Under the pieces are notes generated by a model. That model had not been told where the DNA came from. It worked only from the letters and a program-made list of their open reading frames with translations, and searched no databases. Shown piece by piece: positions 27,212 through 41,101 of a stretch of DNA of 64,000 nt (position 1 is the first letter of the stretch; each line of letters begins with the position of its first letter). The position numbers and the translations under genes are program-made. Where the stretch lies: contig NZ_JAYROR010000066.1 of NCBI RefSeq assembly GCF_041911615.1, positions 62,001 through 126,000 of the forward strand. Reading direction: 5' to 3'. The stretch is from Zoogloea sp041911615. GTDB taxonomy: Bacteria > Pseudomonadota > Gammaproteobacteria > Burkholderiales > Rhodocyclaceae.

Positions 27212-27217
27212 TATAAT
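27212..27217 (+). promoter_or_regulatory. -10 element of purL
   Basis: TATAAT in CGGGTATAATGCGC, 79 bp before the purL ATG. No good -35 is seen at 17 bp. It lies in the 203-bp region between the divergent diguanylate cyclase and purL genes. Confidence 0.5.
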
Positions 27218-27295
27218 GCGCGGTCTTCCTCGCGTCCGGCTGTCGGGTGATTGAACCGCGGCCGGGCCGGTTTCAACTTCGCGCCCATCCCTGCC

Positions 27296-30200
27296 ATGTC
27301 CGAAATCCTCAAGCTGCGCGGTGCGCCCGCCGTTTCCAGTTCCCGTCTTGCCCGGCTGACCGACTCGGTCAAATCCGTCCTGCCACGCCTCAAGGGGCTG
27401 GCCGCCGAGCACTGGTATTTCGCGGAGATCACCGCGCCGCTCTCGGCCGACGAGCTGGCGCGGCTGGTGGATCTGCTCGGTGCTCACCCGGAAGGCGAGG
27501 CGCCCGCCGGTAGCCTGCTGATGGTGACGCCGCGCCTGGGCACCATCTCGCCGTGGTCGTCGAAAGCCACCGACATCGCCCACCAGTGCGGCTTCGACAA
27601 GATCGTCCGCATCGAGCGCGGCACGGCGTATTCCTTCGAGCTGCGCGGCGGCCTCGATGCCCGCGACCGCGACACCGTGCTGCCGGCGATCCACGACCGC
27701 ATGACCGAATCGGTGCTCGACAACCCGGACGCCGCCCATGCGCTGTTCCACCACTACGCGCCGCAGCCGCTCACCACCGTCGACATCGTCGCCAAGGGCC
27801 GTGATGCGCTGGTGATCGCAAACAGCGAGCTGGGCCTCGCCCTGTCCGAAGACGAGATCGACTACCTGGTGGACAACTTCACCCGGATGGGTCGCAACCC
27901 GACCGACGTCGAGCTGATGATGTTCGCCCAGGCGAACTCCGAGCACTGCCGCCACAAGATCTTCAACGCCGACTGGGTGATCGACGGCCGTCCGATGGAC
28001 AAGACCCTCTTCGGGATGATCCGCGAGACCCACAAGGCCCACCCGGAAGGCACCGTCGTCGCCTATTCCGACAACGCCTCGGTGATCGAAGGCGCGGCGG
28101 TGGACAAGCTCTACCCGGACGAGAACGGCGCGTGGCAGTTCCGCAACGAGCTCACCCACATCCTCGCCAAGGTCGAGACCCACAACCACCCGACGGCGAT
28201 CTCGCCCTTCCCGGGCGCGTCCACCGGCTCCGGCGGCGAGATCCGCGACGAAGGTGCCACCGGCCGCGGCTCCAAGCCCAAGGCGGGCCTCGCCGGCTTC
28301 TCGGTGTCGAACCTCGAGATCCCCGGCTTCGAGCAGCCCTGGGAGCAGCACTACGGCAAGCCCGAGCGCATCGCCTCGGCCCTCGACATCATGATCGAAG
28401 GCCCGCTGGGCGCCGCCGCGTTCAACAACGAATTCGGCCGTCCCAACCTCACCGGCTACTTCCGCACCTTCGAGCAGAGCGTGCAGGACGAAGTGCGCGG
28501 CTACCACAAGCCGATCATGATCGCCGGCGGTCTGGGCAGCATCCAGGACCAGCAATCGTTCAAGATCAAGTTCGGCCCCGGCACCCTGCTGATCCAGCTG
28601 GGCGGCCCGGGCATGCTGATCGGCCTGGGCGGCGGCGCCGCCTCGTCGATGGCCACCGGCACCAACACCGCCGACCTCGACTTCGCCTCCGTCCAGCGCG
28701 GCAACCCCGAAATCCAGCGTCGCTGCCAGGAAGTCATCGACGCCTGCTGGCAGAAGGGTGACGCCAACCCCATCCTGTCGATCCACGACGTGGGCGCAGG
28801 TGGACTCTCCAACGCCTTCCCCGAACTCGCCGATTCCGCCGAGCTCGGCGCCCGCTTCGAACTGCGCGAAGTGCACATCGAAGAGCCGGGCATGAGCCCG
28901 CGCGAGATCTGGTCGAACGAATCCCAGGAACGCTACGTCCTGGCGATCGCCCCCGAGAGCCTGTCGGTCTTCCAGGCCATCTGCGAACGCGAGCGCTGCC
29001 CGTTCGCGGTGGTGGGCACGGCTTCGGCCGACGGCCATCTGGTGGTCTCCGACCGCCACTTCGACAACAAGCCCGTCGACATGGAGATGCAGGTCCTGCT
29101 GGGCAAGCCGCCCAAGATGACCCGCAATGTGTCCTCGCGCCAGGTCTTCGTGCCGCCCTTCGACGTCACCGACATCGCCCTCGACGATGCCTGTCGCCGC
29201 GTGCTGTCGATGCCGGCCGTGGCCAGCAAGAACTTCCTCATCACCATCGGCGACCGCTCGGTGGGCGGCATGACCGCCCGCGACCAGATGGTCGGCCCGT
29301 GGCAGGTGCCGGTGGCCGACGTCGCCGTCACCACCATGAGCTTCCACGGCTACCTGGGCGAAGCCTTCGCGATGGGCGAGCGTACCCCGGTCGCCACGCT
29401 GGATGCGCCGGCCTCCGGCCGCATGGCCATCGGTGAGTCCATCACCAACATCGCCGCCGCCGACATCCGCTCGCTGGGCGATGTGAAGCTCTCTGCCAAC
29501 TGGATGGCCGCCGCCGGCCATCGGGGCGAGGACGTCAAGCTCTACAAGACGGTCGAGGCCGTGTCGCAGTTCTGCCAGCAGGCCGGCATTGCGATCCCGG
29601 TGGGCAAGGATTCCCTGTCGATGCGTACCGCCTGGCAGGACGAAGGCGAGGCCAAGCAGGTCGTCTCGCCGCTGTCGCTGATCGTCACCGCGTTTGCGCC
29701 GGTTCAGGATGTGCGTCGCACCCTCACGCCGCAACTGCAGTTGCTGGAAGGCGTCGAGACCGAGCTGCTCCTCATCGACCTTGGCAACAACGCCAACCGC
29801 CTCGGCGGCTCGGTGCTGGCCCAGGCCTACAATTCCGTCGCCGAGCACGCGCCGGACGTGGACGCCGCCCAGCTCAAGGCTTTCTTCGATCTCATCCAGC
29901 AGTGGCGCAAGGACGACCTGATCCTCGCGTACCACGACCGCGCCGACGGCGGCCTCTTCGCCACCCTGTGCGAGATGGCCTTCGCGTCCAAGTGCGGCCT
30001 GTCGGTGATGCTCGATACCGTCGCCTACGATCAATTCATGAATGACGTGGATGGCCTCGACAAGCGCCCGGATTCCCTCAAGGGCCGCTTCAACGACATG
30101 CTGTTCAAGGCGCTGTTCGCCGAAGAGCTCGGCGCGGTGATCCAGATCCGTCGCGACGACCGCAGCCGCTTCACCGAAGCCCTGCGCGCCGCTGGCCTTA

Positions 30201-31225
30201 GCTATCACTTCGTCGGCGAGCCCAACGATCGCGACGAGCTGCGCTTCTGGCGCAACGCCAAGCTGGTGTTCAGCGCGCCGCGCGCCGAGCTGCTGCAGAC
30301 CTGGTCCGCCACCAGCTACCAGATCGCCCGCCTGCGCGACGACGCCGAGTGCGCCAAGGAAGAATTCGAAGCCCTGGCCGACGTTGCCAACCCCGGCCTG
30401 TCGGTCAAGCTCGGCTTCGACCCGGCCGAGGACATCGCCGCGCCCTTCATCGCCACCGGCGCCCGCCCGAAGATCGCGATCCTGCGCGAGCAGGGCGTGA
30501 ACTCCCAGGCCGAGATGGCCGCCGCCTTCGAGCGCGCCGGCTTCGCGCCCTTCGACGTGCACATGTCCGACCTCCAGGCCGGTCGCGTCCATCTGTCCGA
30601 CTTCAAGGGCCTCGCGGCCTGCGGCGGCTTCTCGTATGGCGACGTGCTGGGGGCAGGGCAGGGCTGGGCCAAATCGATCCTCTTCAACGGGGCGCTTCGC
30701 GAACAGTTCGAGGCCTTCTTCAACCGCGCCGACACCTTCGCGCTGGGCGTCTGCAACGGCTGCCAGATGATGTCGAACCTTGCCGAGATCATCCCCGGCG
30801 CCGACTGCTGGCCGCGCTTCCAGCGCAACCGCAGCGAGCAGTTCGAGGCTCGCTTCGTGATGGTCGAGGTGCAGGAAAGCCCGTCGATCCTGCTCGCCGG
30901 CATGGCCGGCAGCCGGATGCCCATCGTCGTTTCCCATGGCGAAGGCCGCGCGGTGTTCCAGGGTGTGGACGACAAGGACAACGCGCTGGTTTCGCTGCGC
31001 TACGTGGACAACACCGGCGCCATCGCCACCCGCTATCCGTTCAACCCGAACGGTTCGCCGGATGGCATCACCGGTCTCACTACGCCGGACGGCCGCTTCA
31101 CCATCATGATGCCGCACCCCGAGCGCACCGCCCGCACCGTGCAGATGAGCTGGCACCCGGCCGATCTGGGCGAGGATTCGCCGTGGCTGCGGATGTTCCG
31201 CAACGCGCGCAAGTGGGTCGGTTGA
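27296..31225 (+). CDS. purL: phosphoribosylformylglycinamidine synthase, large single-chain form
   Basis: A 1309-residue enzyme of purine biosynthesis that converts FGAR, glutamine and ATP to FGAM. Order: an N-terminal PurS-like domain, linker, two AIRS-like synthase modules (HCRHKIFNADWVIDG near residue 210, the KVETHNHPTAISPFPGA strand, LGGGAASSM), and a C-terminal class I glutaminase from about 1040, with Cys in CNGCQMM and the His/Glu pair in MPHPERTART. Length is normal for the proteobacterial fused form. ATG 27296 is chosen over an upstream TTG (27251). A strong terminator follows. Confidence 0.97.
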   Translation: MSEILKLRGAPAVSSSRLARLTDSVKSVLPRLKGLAAEHWYFAEITAPLSADELARLVDLLGAHPEGEAPAGSLLMVTPRLGTISPWSSKATDIAHQCGFDKIVRIERGTAYSFELRGGLDARDRDTVLPAIHDRMTESVLDNPDAAHALFHHYAPQPLTTVDIVAKGRDALVIANSELGLALSEDEIDYLVDNFTRMGRNPTDVELMMFAQANSEHCRHKIFNADWVIDGRPMDKTLFGMIRETHKAHPEGTVVAYSDNASVIEGAAVDKLYPDENGAWQFRNELTHILAKVETHNHPTAISPFPGASTGSGGEIRDEGATGRGSKPKAGLAGFSVSNLEIPGFEQPWEQHYGKPERIASALDIMIEGPLGAAAFNNEFGRPNLTGYFRTFEQSVQDEVRGYHKPIMIAGGLGSIQDQQSFKIKFGPGTLLIQLGGPGMLIGLGGGAASSMATGTNTADLDFASVQRGNPEIQRRCQEVIDACWQKGDANPILSIHDVGAGGLSNAFPELADSAELGARFELREVHIEEPGMSPREIWSNESQERYVLAIAPESLSVFQAICERERCPFAVVGTASADGHLVVSDRHFDNKPVDMEMQVLLGKPPKMTRNVSSRQVFVPPFDVTDIALDDACRRVLSMPAVASKNFLITIGDRSVGGMTARDQMVGPWQVPVADVAVTTMSFHGYLGEAFAMGERTPVATLDAPASGRMAIGESITNIAAADIRSLGDVKLSANWMAAAGHRGEDVKLYKTVEAVSQFCQQAGIAIPVGKDSLSMRTAWQDEGEAKQVVSPLSLIVTAFAPVQDVRRTLTPQLQLLEGVETELLLIDLGNNANRLGGSVLAQAYNSVAEHAPDVDAAQLKAFFDLIQQWRKDDLILAYHDRADGGLFATLCEMAFASKCGLSVMLDTVAYDQFMNDVDGLDKRPDSLKGRFNDMLFKALFAEELGAVIQIRRDDRSRFTEALRAAGLSYHFVGEPNDRDELRFWRNAKLVFSAPRAELLQTWSATSYQIARLRDDAECAKEEFEALADVANPGLSVKLGFDPAEDIAAPFIATGARPKIAILREQGVNSQAEMAAAFERAGFAPFDVHMSDLQAGRVHLSDFKGLAACGGFSYGDVLGAGQGWAKSILFNGALREQFEAFFNRADTFALGVCNGCQMMSNLAEIIPGADCWPRFQRNRSEQFEARFVMVEVQESPSILLAGMAGSRMPIVVSHGEGRAVFQGVDDKDNALVSLRYVDNTGAIATRYPFNPNGSPDGITGLTTPDGRFTIMMPHPERTARTVQMSWHPADLGEDSPWLRMFRNARKWVG

Positions 31226-31247
31226 GGCCGGCGTCACGGTGAATGAG

Positions 31248-31276
31248 AAGAGGAGGCCGCGGCCTCCTCTTTTTTT
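31248..31276 (+). terminator. rho-independent terminator of purL
   Basis: AAGAGGAGGCC (31248-31258) pairs perfectly with GGCCTCCTCTT (31261-31271), with GC between, followed by a seven-T run (31270-31276). It ends purL; the convergent hybrid-kinase gene stops 27 bp further on. Confidence 0.92.
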
Positions 31277-31302
31277 GCCTGCGCCCCCCGGGTGGGACGC
31301 GC

Positions 31303-34305
<3,003 letters not shown>

Positions 34306-34381
34306 CGGCGACTCGCGGCGAGGCGGGCGATGCGGATTGGGGTGGGGGCGAGTTTCATCTTCGGGTGTGAAGCGCTGGCGC

Positions 34382-34424
34382 AAATAAAAACGGATTGCCG
34401 ACAAGGGGGCTTATCGGCAATCCG
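34382..34424 (-). terminator. rho-independent terminator of the ETF-QO gene
   Basis: An 11-bp perfect stem, CGGATTGCCGA (34391-34401) with TCGGCAATCCG (34414-34424), around a 12-base loop. On the minus strand it is followed by TTTTTATTT (34390-34382), a normal intrinsic terminator. A second hairpin (GCCGGGCC-GAGA-GGCCCGGC, 34465-34484) lies closer to the stop but has no T run. Confidence 0.85.
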
Positions 34425-34492
34425 CGGCGGCTCTTCAGTGTCTTCTCGCCCCGAGGTTGGGACGGCCGGGCCGAGAGGCCCGGCGGCGTGGG

Positions 34493-36136
34493 TCACATGC
34501 CCTGGTAGATCGGGCCTTCGCCCCCCTGAGGGGTGACCCAGTTGATGTTCTGGGTCGGGTCCTTGATGTCGCAGGTCTTGCAGTGGACGCAGTTCTGGGC
34601 GTTGATCTGCAGACGCGGGTTGCTGCCTTCGGCGTCACGGACGATCTCGTAGACGCCGGCCGGACAGTATCGCTGTTCGGGGGCGTCGTACTTTGCCAGG
34701 TTGACGGCGATGGGCACCGATGCGTCCTTGAGCTGCAGGTGGCAGGGCTCATCCTCTTCGTGGTTGGTATTGGAGAGAAAGACCGAGGAGAGTCGGTCGA
34801 AGGTGAGCTTGCCGTCGGGCTTGGGGTAGGCGATCGGGCTGCACTCGGCGGCCGGACGCAGGGCGGTGTGGTCGGCGCTGTTGTGGAGGGTCCAGGGGAC
34901 CTTGCCGCCGAAGAGCGTCTGCTCGGCGCCGAACAGGAGGGAGCCGAGCCACAGGCCCTTCTTCATGTAGGGCTTGAAATTGCGGGTCTTGTGGAGTTCG
35001 GCGTGCAGCCAGCTGGCCTTGAAGGCTTCCGGGTAGGCGCTCAGTTCGTCCTGCGCGCGGCCGGCAGCGAGGGCGTCGTAGACGGCCTCGGCCGCGAGCA
35101 TGCCGGATTTCATCGCGGCGTGGGTGCCCTTGATGCGGGCGGCGTTGAGGAAACCGGCGTCGTCGCCGATCAGCGCGCCACCCGGGAAGACCAGCTTCGG
35201 CTGGCTCTGCAGGCCACCAGCTGCGATGGCCCGGGCGCCGTAGGCCAGGCGTTTGCCGCCGTCGAGGAACTTGCGGATTTCCGGGTGGGTCTTGTAGCGC
35301 TGGAACTCCTCGAATGGCGACAGGTAGGGATTGCTGTAGTTGAGGCCGACGACGAAGCCGACTGCGACGAGGTTGTCTTCGAGGTGGTAGCAGAAGCCGC
35401 CGCCGTAAGTGGCGGTGTCCATCGGCCAGCCGGCGGTGTGCACCACGAGGCCGGGGACATGCTGCCCGGCGGGGATTTCCCAGAGTTCCTTGATGCCGAT
35501 GCCGTACGTTTGCGGATCGACGCCGTCGCGCAGGGTGAAGCGGGCTTCGAGTTGTTTGCCCAGGTGGCCGCGACAGCCTTCGGCGAAGAAGGTGTACTTG
35601 GCGCGCAGCTCCATGCCGGGCTGGAAATTGGGGCCCTGGGTGCCGTCCTTGAGCACGCCCATGTCGCCGGTGATCACGCCGGCCACGGCGCCCTTCTCGT
35701 CGAACAGCAGCTCGGCGCCGCTGAAACCGGGATAGACCTCGATGCCCATCGCTTCGGCCTGCTCGCCCAGCCATTTGACGAAGTTGCCCAGGCGGACGAT
35801 GTAGTTGCCGTCGTTGTGGAAGGAGTCGGGCAGGAGACCGTTGGGCACCTGACGACCGCCGGTCTCGGACAGGAAGATCACGCGATCCTCGGATACCGGG
35901 GTGTTGAGCGGCGCGCCACGCTCTTTCCAGTCGGGGAAGAGCTCGTTGAGGGCACGGGGATCGACGACCGCGCCGGAGAGGATGTGGGCGCCGATTTCGG
36001 CGGCCTTCTCGATCAGGCAGACCGAGAAATCCTGCCCTTTTTCCGCTGCGAGTTGCTTGAGCCGGATCGCCGTGGCGAGGCCCGCAGGGCCGCCGCCGAC
36101 GATCAGTACGTCGAATTCCATGGAATCGCGTTCCAT
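34493..36136 (-). CDS. electron transfer flavoprotein-ubiquinone oxidoreductase
   Basis: A 547-residue ETF-QO. It takes electrons from ETF, reduced by acyl-CoA and other dehydrogenases, and passes them through FAD and a 4Fe-4S cluster to ubiquinone at the inner face of the membrane. FAD-binding GGGPAGLATAIRLKQ is near residue 14; the cluster cysteines are Cys491, Cys516, Cys519 and Cys522 (CVHCKTCDIKDP). Ubiquinone-contact regions follow the family. ATG 36136 has a perfect ribosome site (AGGAGGTGAC, 36150-36141) and is certain. It is divergent from the thioesterase/acetoacetyl-CoA synthetase genes, across an operator palindrome, which suggests coordinate control of acyl-CoA degradation. Confidence 0.95.
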   Translation of the reverse strand: MERDSMEFDVLIVGGGPAGLATAIRLKQLAAEKGQDFSVCLIEKAAEIGAHILSGAVVDPRALNELFPDWKERGAPLNTPVSEDRVIFLSETGGRQVPNGLLPDSFHNDGNYIVRLGNFVKWLGEQAEAMGIEVYPGFSGAELLFDEKGAVAGVITGDMGVLKDGTQGPNFQPGMELRAKYTFFAEGCRGHLGKQLEARFTLRDGVDPQTYGIGIKELWEIPAGQHVPGLVVHTAGWPMDTATYGGGFCYHLEDNLVAVGFVVGLNYSNPYLSPFEEFQRYKTHPEIRKFLDGGKRLAYGARAIAAGGLQSQPKLVFPGGALIGDDAGFLNAARIKGTHAAMKSGMLAAEAVYDALAAGRAQDELSAYPEAFKASWLHAELHKTRNFKPYMKKGLWLGSLLFGAEQTLFGGKVPWTLHNSADHTALRPAAECSPIAYPKPDGKLTFDRLSSVFLSNTNHEEDEPCHLQLKDASVPIAVNLAKYDAPEQRYCPAGVYEIVRDAEGSNPRLQINAQNCVHCKTCDIKDPTQNINWVTPQGGEGPIYQGM

Positions 36137-36242
36137 TGCCGTCACCTCCTGATATTTTCTGATTTGTTCTGGATCGGCACGCCGACTGGCGCCCGTTTCG
36201 GCTCGCGGAAGAGGCCCGCCGGCCGCAGTTGGGCCGGCAGCC

Positions 36243-36262
36243 AACATACGCAAGCGTATGTT
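36243..36262. promoter_or_regulatory. 20-bp palindromic operator between ETF-QO and thioesterase genes
   Basis: AACATACGC-AA-GCGTATGTT is a perfect 9+2+9 inverted repeat. It is immediately upstream of TTGACT (36266-36271), which with TTGTAT (36289-36294) or TATAGC (36292-36297) could form the thioesterase promoter. Size and symmetry suit a TetR-family repressor; the regulator gene is not in the window. Confidence 0.6.
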
Positions 36263-36345
36263 ACATTGACTCGGCGCGCACGGGGCAGTTGTATAGCATC
36301 CGTCACGCGACTGCAATCGAAAACAAGACAAGGAGACACGTCCCC

Positions 36346-36762
36346 ATGAGCGACGCACAGGCAACGCGCAAATTGCAGCTGATCACCCGGATTCCGGTCC
36401 GCTGGGGTGACATGGATGCCTACGGGCACGTCAACAACACGATCTATTTCCGCTACTGCGAGCAGGCCCGCGTCGAGTGGCTGGAGCAGTCGGGCTCGGC
36501 GGTGACCCCGGACAACCCGGTGGCGCCGGTCATCATCAATGCCAGCTGCACTTTCCTGATTCCCATCAACTATCCGGCCACGGTGGTGCTGCGCATGTAC
36601 GCCGGCGAGCCGGGGCGTAGCAGCGTGATGACCTGGTACGAGCTGGGGGTCGAGGGCGACGAGCGGGTCTATGCCGAAGGCGCATCGAAGGTGGTGTGGA
36701 TGGATCCGCGCACCGGCAAGTCGGTACCGCTCCCCGACGACATTCGCGCCAAGGTAAGCTGA
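36346..36762 (+). CDS. acyl-CoA thioesterase (hotdog fold, 4HBT type)
   Basis: A 138-residue single hotdog-fold thioesterase. The catalytic-helix motif WGDMDAYGHVNN (residues 20-31) with FRYCEQARVEWL fits the YbgC/FadM-like 4-hydroxybenzoyl-CoA thioesterase group; it works as a tetramer in the cytosol. ATG 36346 follows AAGGAGA. It is 66 bp before an acetoacetyl-CoA synthetase gene and may form an operon with it. Substrate chain length is not clear from sequence. Confidence 0.88.
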   Translation: MSDAQATRKLQLITRIPVRWGDMDAYGHVNNTIYFRYCEQARVEWLEQSGSAVTPDNPVAPVIINASCTFLIPINYPATVVLRMYAGEPGRSSVMTWYELGVEGDERVYAEGASKVVWMDPRTGKSVPLPDDIRAKVS

Positions 36763-36828
36763 GCACTTCGTGCAGCATCGACACCGGACGACGAGCCGGG
36801 TTATGAATAACAGTCGCAGGAGAACTTC

Positions 36829-38808
36829 ATGAGCTATCCCATCGCCGAGCGCCCGTTGTGGGTGCCGGATGCCGGCCGTGTGGCAGGCGCCAACATCACC
36901 GATTTCACCTGTCAGGCCGAGGCCCGCTGGGGGCGGGCGCTGCCGGATTACGCCGCGCTGCACGCCTGGTCGGTCAGCGAGCCGGCCGAGTTCTGGACGT
37001 CGGTGTGGGATTACGGTCAGGTGAAGGGCCAGATGGGCGACGTCGTGCTCGAGGACGGTGATCGCATGCCAGGTGCCCGCTGGTTCCCCGGTGCGCGGCT
37101 CAACTTCGCCGAGAATCTGCTGCGCAGCCGCGACGACAGTGATGCGTTGATCTTCTGGGGCGAGGATCGGGTTCATAACCGTCTCTCCCACGGCGACCTC
37201 TATCGCCAGGTGGCGCATCTGGCCGCCGCGCTGCGTGACATGGGCGTCGAGCCTGGCGACCGCGTCGCGGCCTGGATGCCGAACCTGCCCGAAACCATCG
37301 TGGCGATGCTCGCCGCGACCAGCATCGGTGCGATCTTCTCGTCCGCGTCGCCGGATTTCGGTGTGCAGGGCGTCCTCGACCGTTTCGGTCAGATCGAGCC
37401 GAAGGTGCTGGTGGCGGTCGATGGCTACTACTACAACGGCAAGGTTGTCGACTGCCTCGATCGGCTTGCGGCGATCACCGACGGGCTGCCTTCGGTGAAG
37501 CGGGTCATCGTCGTGCCTTACGTTCATGCCCACCACGATCTTTCTCATGTGCATCACGCGCGGCTGCTGGCGGACTTCGTCAAGCCCTTCCTGGCCGAAA
37601 CCGAGATCCGATTTGCCCAGCTGCCCTTCGATCACCCGCTTTACATCATGTATTCGTCGGGCACCACCGGCGTGCCCAAGTGCATCGTTCACTGTGCCGG
37701 CGGCGTGCTGCTCCAGCATTTGAAAGAGCTGCGCCTGCATGGTGACGTCAAGCCGGGCGATCGTTTGTTCTACTTCACCACCTGTGGCTGGATGATGTGG
37801 AACTGGCTGGTGTCTGGCCTCGCCGCCGGCGCCACGCTGCTGCTTTACGACGGTTCGCCGATGATCGGCAACGGCGCGATCCTGTTCGACTACGCGCAGG
37901 CCGAGCACATGACCCACTTCGGCACGTCCGCCAAGTTCATCGACGGCATCGCCAAGGCTGGCCTGCGTCCCCGCGCCACCCATGACCTGTCGGCGCTGCG
38001 GGCGATGTTTTCCACCGGCAGCCCGCTGGTGCCCGAGGGCTTCGAATACGTCTATCGTGAGATCAAGTCCGACCTCTGCCTGTCCTCCATCTCGGGCGGC
38101 ACCGACATCGTGTCGTGCTTTGTGCTCGGCAACCCCGCGCTGCCCGTGTGGTCTGGGGAGATCCAGTGCAAGGGGCTCGGCATGGCGGTAGACGTTTTCG
38201 ACGAGGCCGGCACGCCGGTGCGCAGCGAGAAGGGAGAACTGGTGTGTACCCGGCCTTTCCCGGTGATGCCGATCGGTTTCTGGAACGACGCGGACGGCGC
38301 CAAGTATCGTGCCGCGTACTTTGCCCGCTTCGACAACGTGTGGTGCCACGGTGACTATTCCGAGATCACCGCCCACAACGGGCTGATCATCTACGGCCGC
38401 TCCGACGCCACCCTCAACCCGGGCGGCGTGCGCATCGGCACGGCGGAGATCTATCGTCAGGTCGAGAAGCTCGACGAGGTCGTCGAATCCCTGGTCATCG
38501 GCCAGCAGTGGCCGCCGGGCGACGCCGCCGACGTGCGGGTGGTGCTCTTCGTCAAGCTACGCGAAGGTCTCGCCCTCGACGATGCGCTGATCGCCCGCGT
38601 CCGCCAGACCATCCGCGACAACACCACGCCGCGCCATGTGCCGGCCAAGGTGGTGCAGGTGACCGACATTCCGCGCACCAAGAGCGGCAAGATCGTCGAG
38701 TTGGCGGTGCGCTCGGTGGTGCACGGCGAGCCCGTCAAGAACGTCGAGGCATTGGCCAATCCGGCCGCGCTCGAGCAGTTCCGGGCCCGGCCCGAACTGC
38801 AGTCTTGA
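36829..38808 (+). CDS. acetoacetate-CoA ligase (acetoacetyl-CoA synthetase)
   Basis: A 659-residue ANL-superfamily ligase that activates acetoacetate with ATP and CoA. The P-loop is YSSGTTGVPKCIVH, followed by the A5/A8 motifs FTTCGWMMWNWL and RSDATLNPGGVRIGTAEIY, and the C-terminal catalytic Lys in TKSGKIVELAVR. An N-terminal segment of about 100 residues (ACAS_N, SEPAEFWTSVWDYGQ) and overall length fit AACS rather than acetyl-CoA synthetase. It feeds ketone bodies or acetoacetate from PHB or aromatic degradation into thiolase. ATG 36829 follows GCAGGAGA. An isochorismatase-like gene starts 10 bp downstream, so they are probably co-transcribed. Confidence 0.93.
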   Translation: MSYPIAERPLWVPDAGRVAGANITDFTCQAEARWGRALPDYAALHAWSVSEPAEFWTSVWDYGQVKGQMGDVVLEDGDRMPGARWFPGARLNFAENLLRSRDDSDALIFWGEDRVHNRLSHGDLYRQVAHLAAALRDMGVEPGDRVAAWMPNLPETIVAMLAATSIGAIFSSASPDFGVQGVLDRFGQIEPKVLVAVDGYYYNGKVVDCLDRLAAITDGLPSVKRVIVVPYVHAHHDLSHVHHARLLADFVKPFLAETEIRFAQLPFDHPLYIMYSSGTTGVPKCIVHCAGGVLLQHLKELRLHGDVKPGDRLFYFTTCGWMMWNWLVSGLAAGATLLLYDGSPMIGNGAILFDYAQAEHMTHFGTSAKFIDGIAKAGLRPRATHDLSALRAMFSTGSPLVPEGFEYVYREIKSDLCLSSISGGTDIVSCFVLGNPALPVWSGEIQCKGLGMAVDVFDEAGTPVRSEKGELVCTRPFPVMPIGFWNDADGAKYRAAYFARFDNVWCHGDYSEITAHNGLIIYGRSDATLNPGGVRIGTAEIYRQVEKLDEVVESLVIGQQWPPGDAADVRVVLFVKLREGLALDDALIARVRQTIRDNTTPRHVPAKVVQVTDIPRTKSGKIVELAVRSVVHGEPVKNVEALANPAALEQFRARPELQS

Positions 38809-38818
38809 GGAGCCCGCG

Positions 38819-39367
38819 ATGCTCATGGATCGTCAGAAGGGCAGCCTCCTCGTCGTGGATGTGCAGACCCGCCTGCTGCCGGCCATCGCCGACGGCGAGG
38901 CGGTGCTGGCCAACTGCAGCTGGCTCGTCGGGGTCGCCCGACGTGTCGGCGTGCCGGTGGTGGTTTCCGAGCAATATCCGCAGGGCCTCGGCCCCACCGC
39001 CGCGCCGCTGCGCGAGGCGGCTGGCGACGCGCGGGTGGTCACCAAGACGCATTTTTCATGCGTGTCGGACGGTTGCCTCGACGGCACCGAGGTGGATGCC
39101 CGCCGTCAGGTGGTGGTCGTGGGGACCGAGGCGCACGTCTGCGTGATGCAGACGGCGCTCGAGCTGCGCTGGCAGGGCAAGGAGGTGTTCGTCGTCGCCG
39201 ACGCGGTCGGCTCCCGCAAGGCGGTCGACCGCGAAATCGCTCTGGCGCGTATGCGCAGCCACGGCATCGAAGTGGTCACCCGCGAGATGGTCGCATTCGA
39301 ATGGCTCAAGCAGAGCGCCACCGAGCTGTTCCGCGAAGTTAACCGGGACTTCATACGCGACAATTGA
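38819..39367 (+). CDS. isochorismatase-family cysteine hydrolase
   Basis: A 182-residue cysteine hydrolase of the isochorismatase/nicotinamidase fold, with the Asp14 (VVDVQTRLL), Lys76 (TKTHFS) and Cys108 (TEAHVCVMQTAL) triad in place. The cis-peptide Val/Glu region is VGTEAHVC. This short version resembles YcaC/ISOC1-type proteins, whose substrates are not known. No nicotinamidase metal-site His cluster is visible. It is 10 bp after acetoacetyl-CoA synthetase; the functional link is unclear. A second in-frame ATG lies at 38825. Confidence 0.85.
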   Translation: MLMDRQKGSLLVVDVQTRLLPAIADGEAVLANCSWLVGVARRVGVPVVVSEQYPQGLGPTAAPLREAAGDARVVTKTHFSCVSDGCLDGTEVDARRQVVVVGTEAHVCVMQTALELRWQGKEVFVVADAVGSRKAVDREIALARMRSHGIEVVTREMVAFEWLKQSATELFREVNRDFIRDN

Positions 39368-39399
39368 GGAATCGTTACCCTCTACGGGAAGCGGGCCCG

Positions 39400-39429
39400 T
39401 TGAAGAAAGGGGGGTGAATCGGCTATCAT
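39400..39429 (+). promoter_or_regulatory. sigma-70-type promoter of pyrG
   Basis: TTGAAG (39400-39405), 18-bp spacer, TATCAT (39424-39429), 26 bp before the pyrG ATG. Four of six and five of six matches to consensus. Confidence 0.45.
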
Positions 39430-39455
39430 TCCCCTTTCCAGAAGTCCCCCGTGTC

Positions 39456-41090
<1,635 letters not shown>

Positions 41091-41101
41091 AAGGAATCGT
41101 C

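Noticed and set aside
27149..31237. A 1362-codon open frame antisense to purL
   Set aside because: It mirrors purL codon bias in GC-rich DNA (few stops in this frame). The protein is repetitive in Gly, Val, Ala, Asp and His with no domain, while purL is unmistakable.
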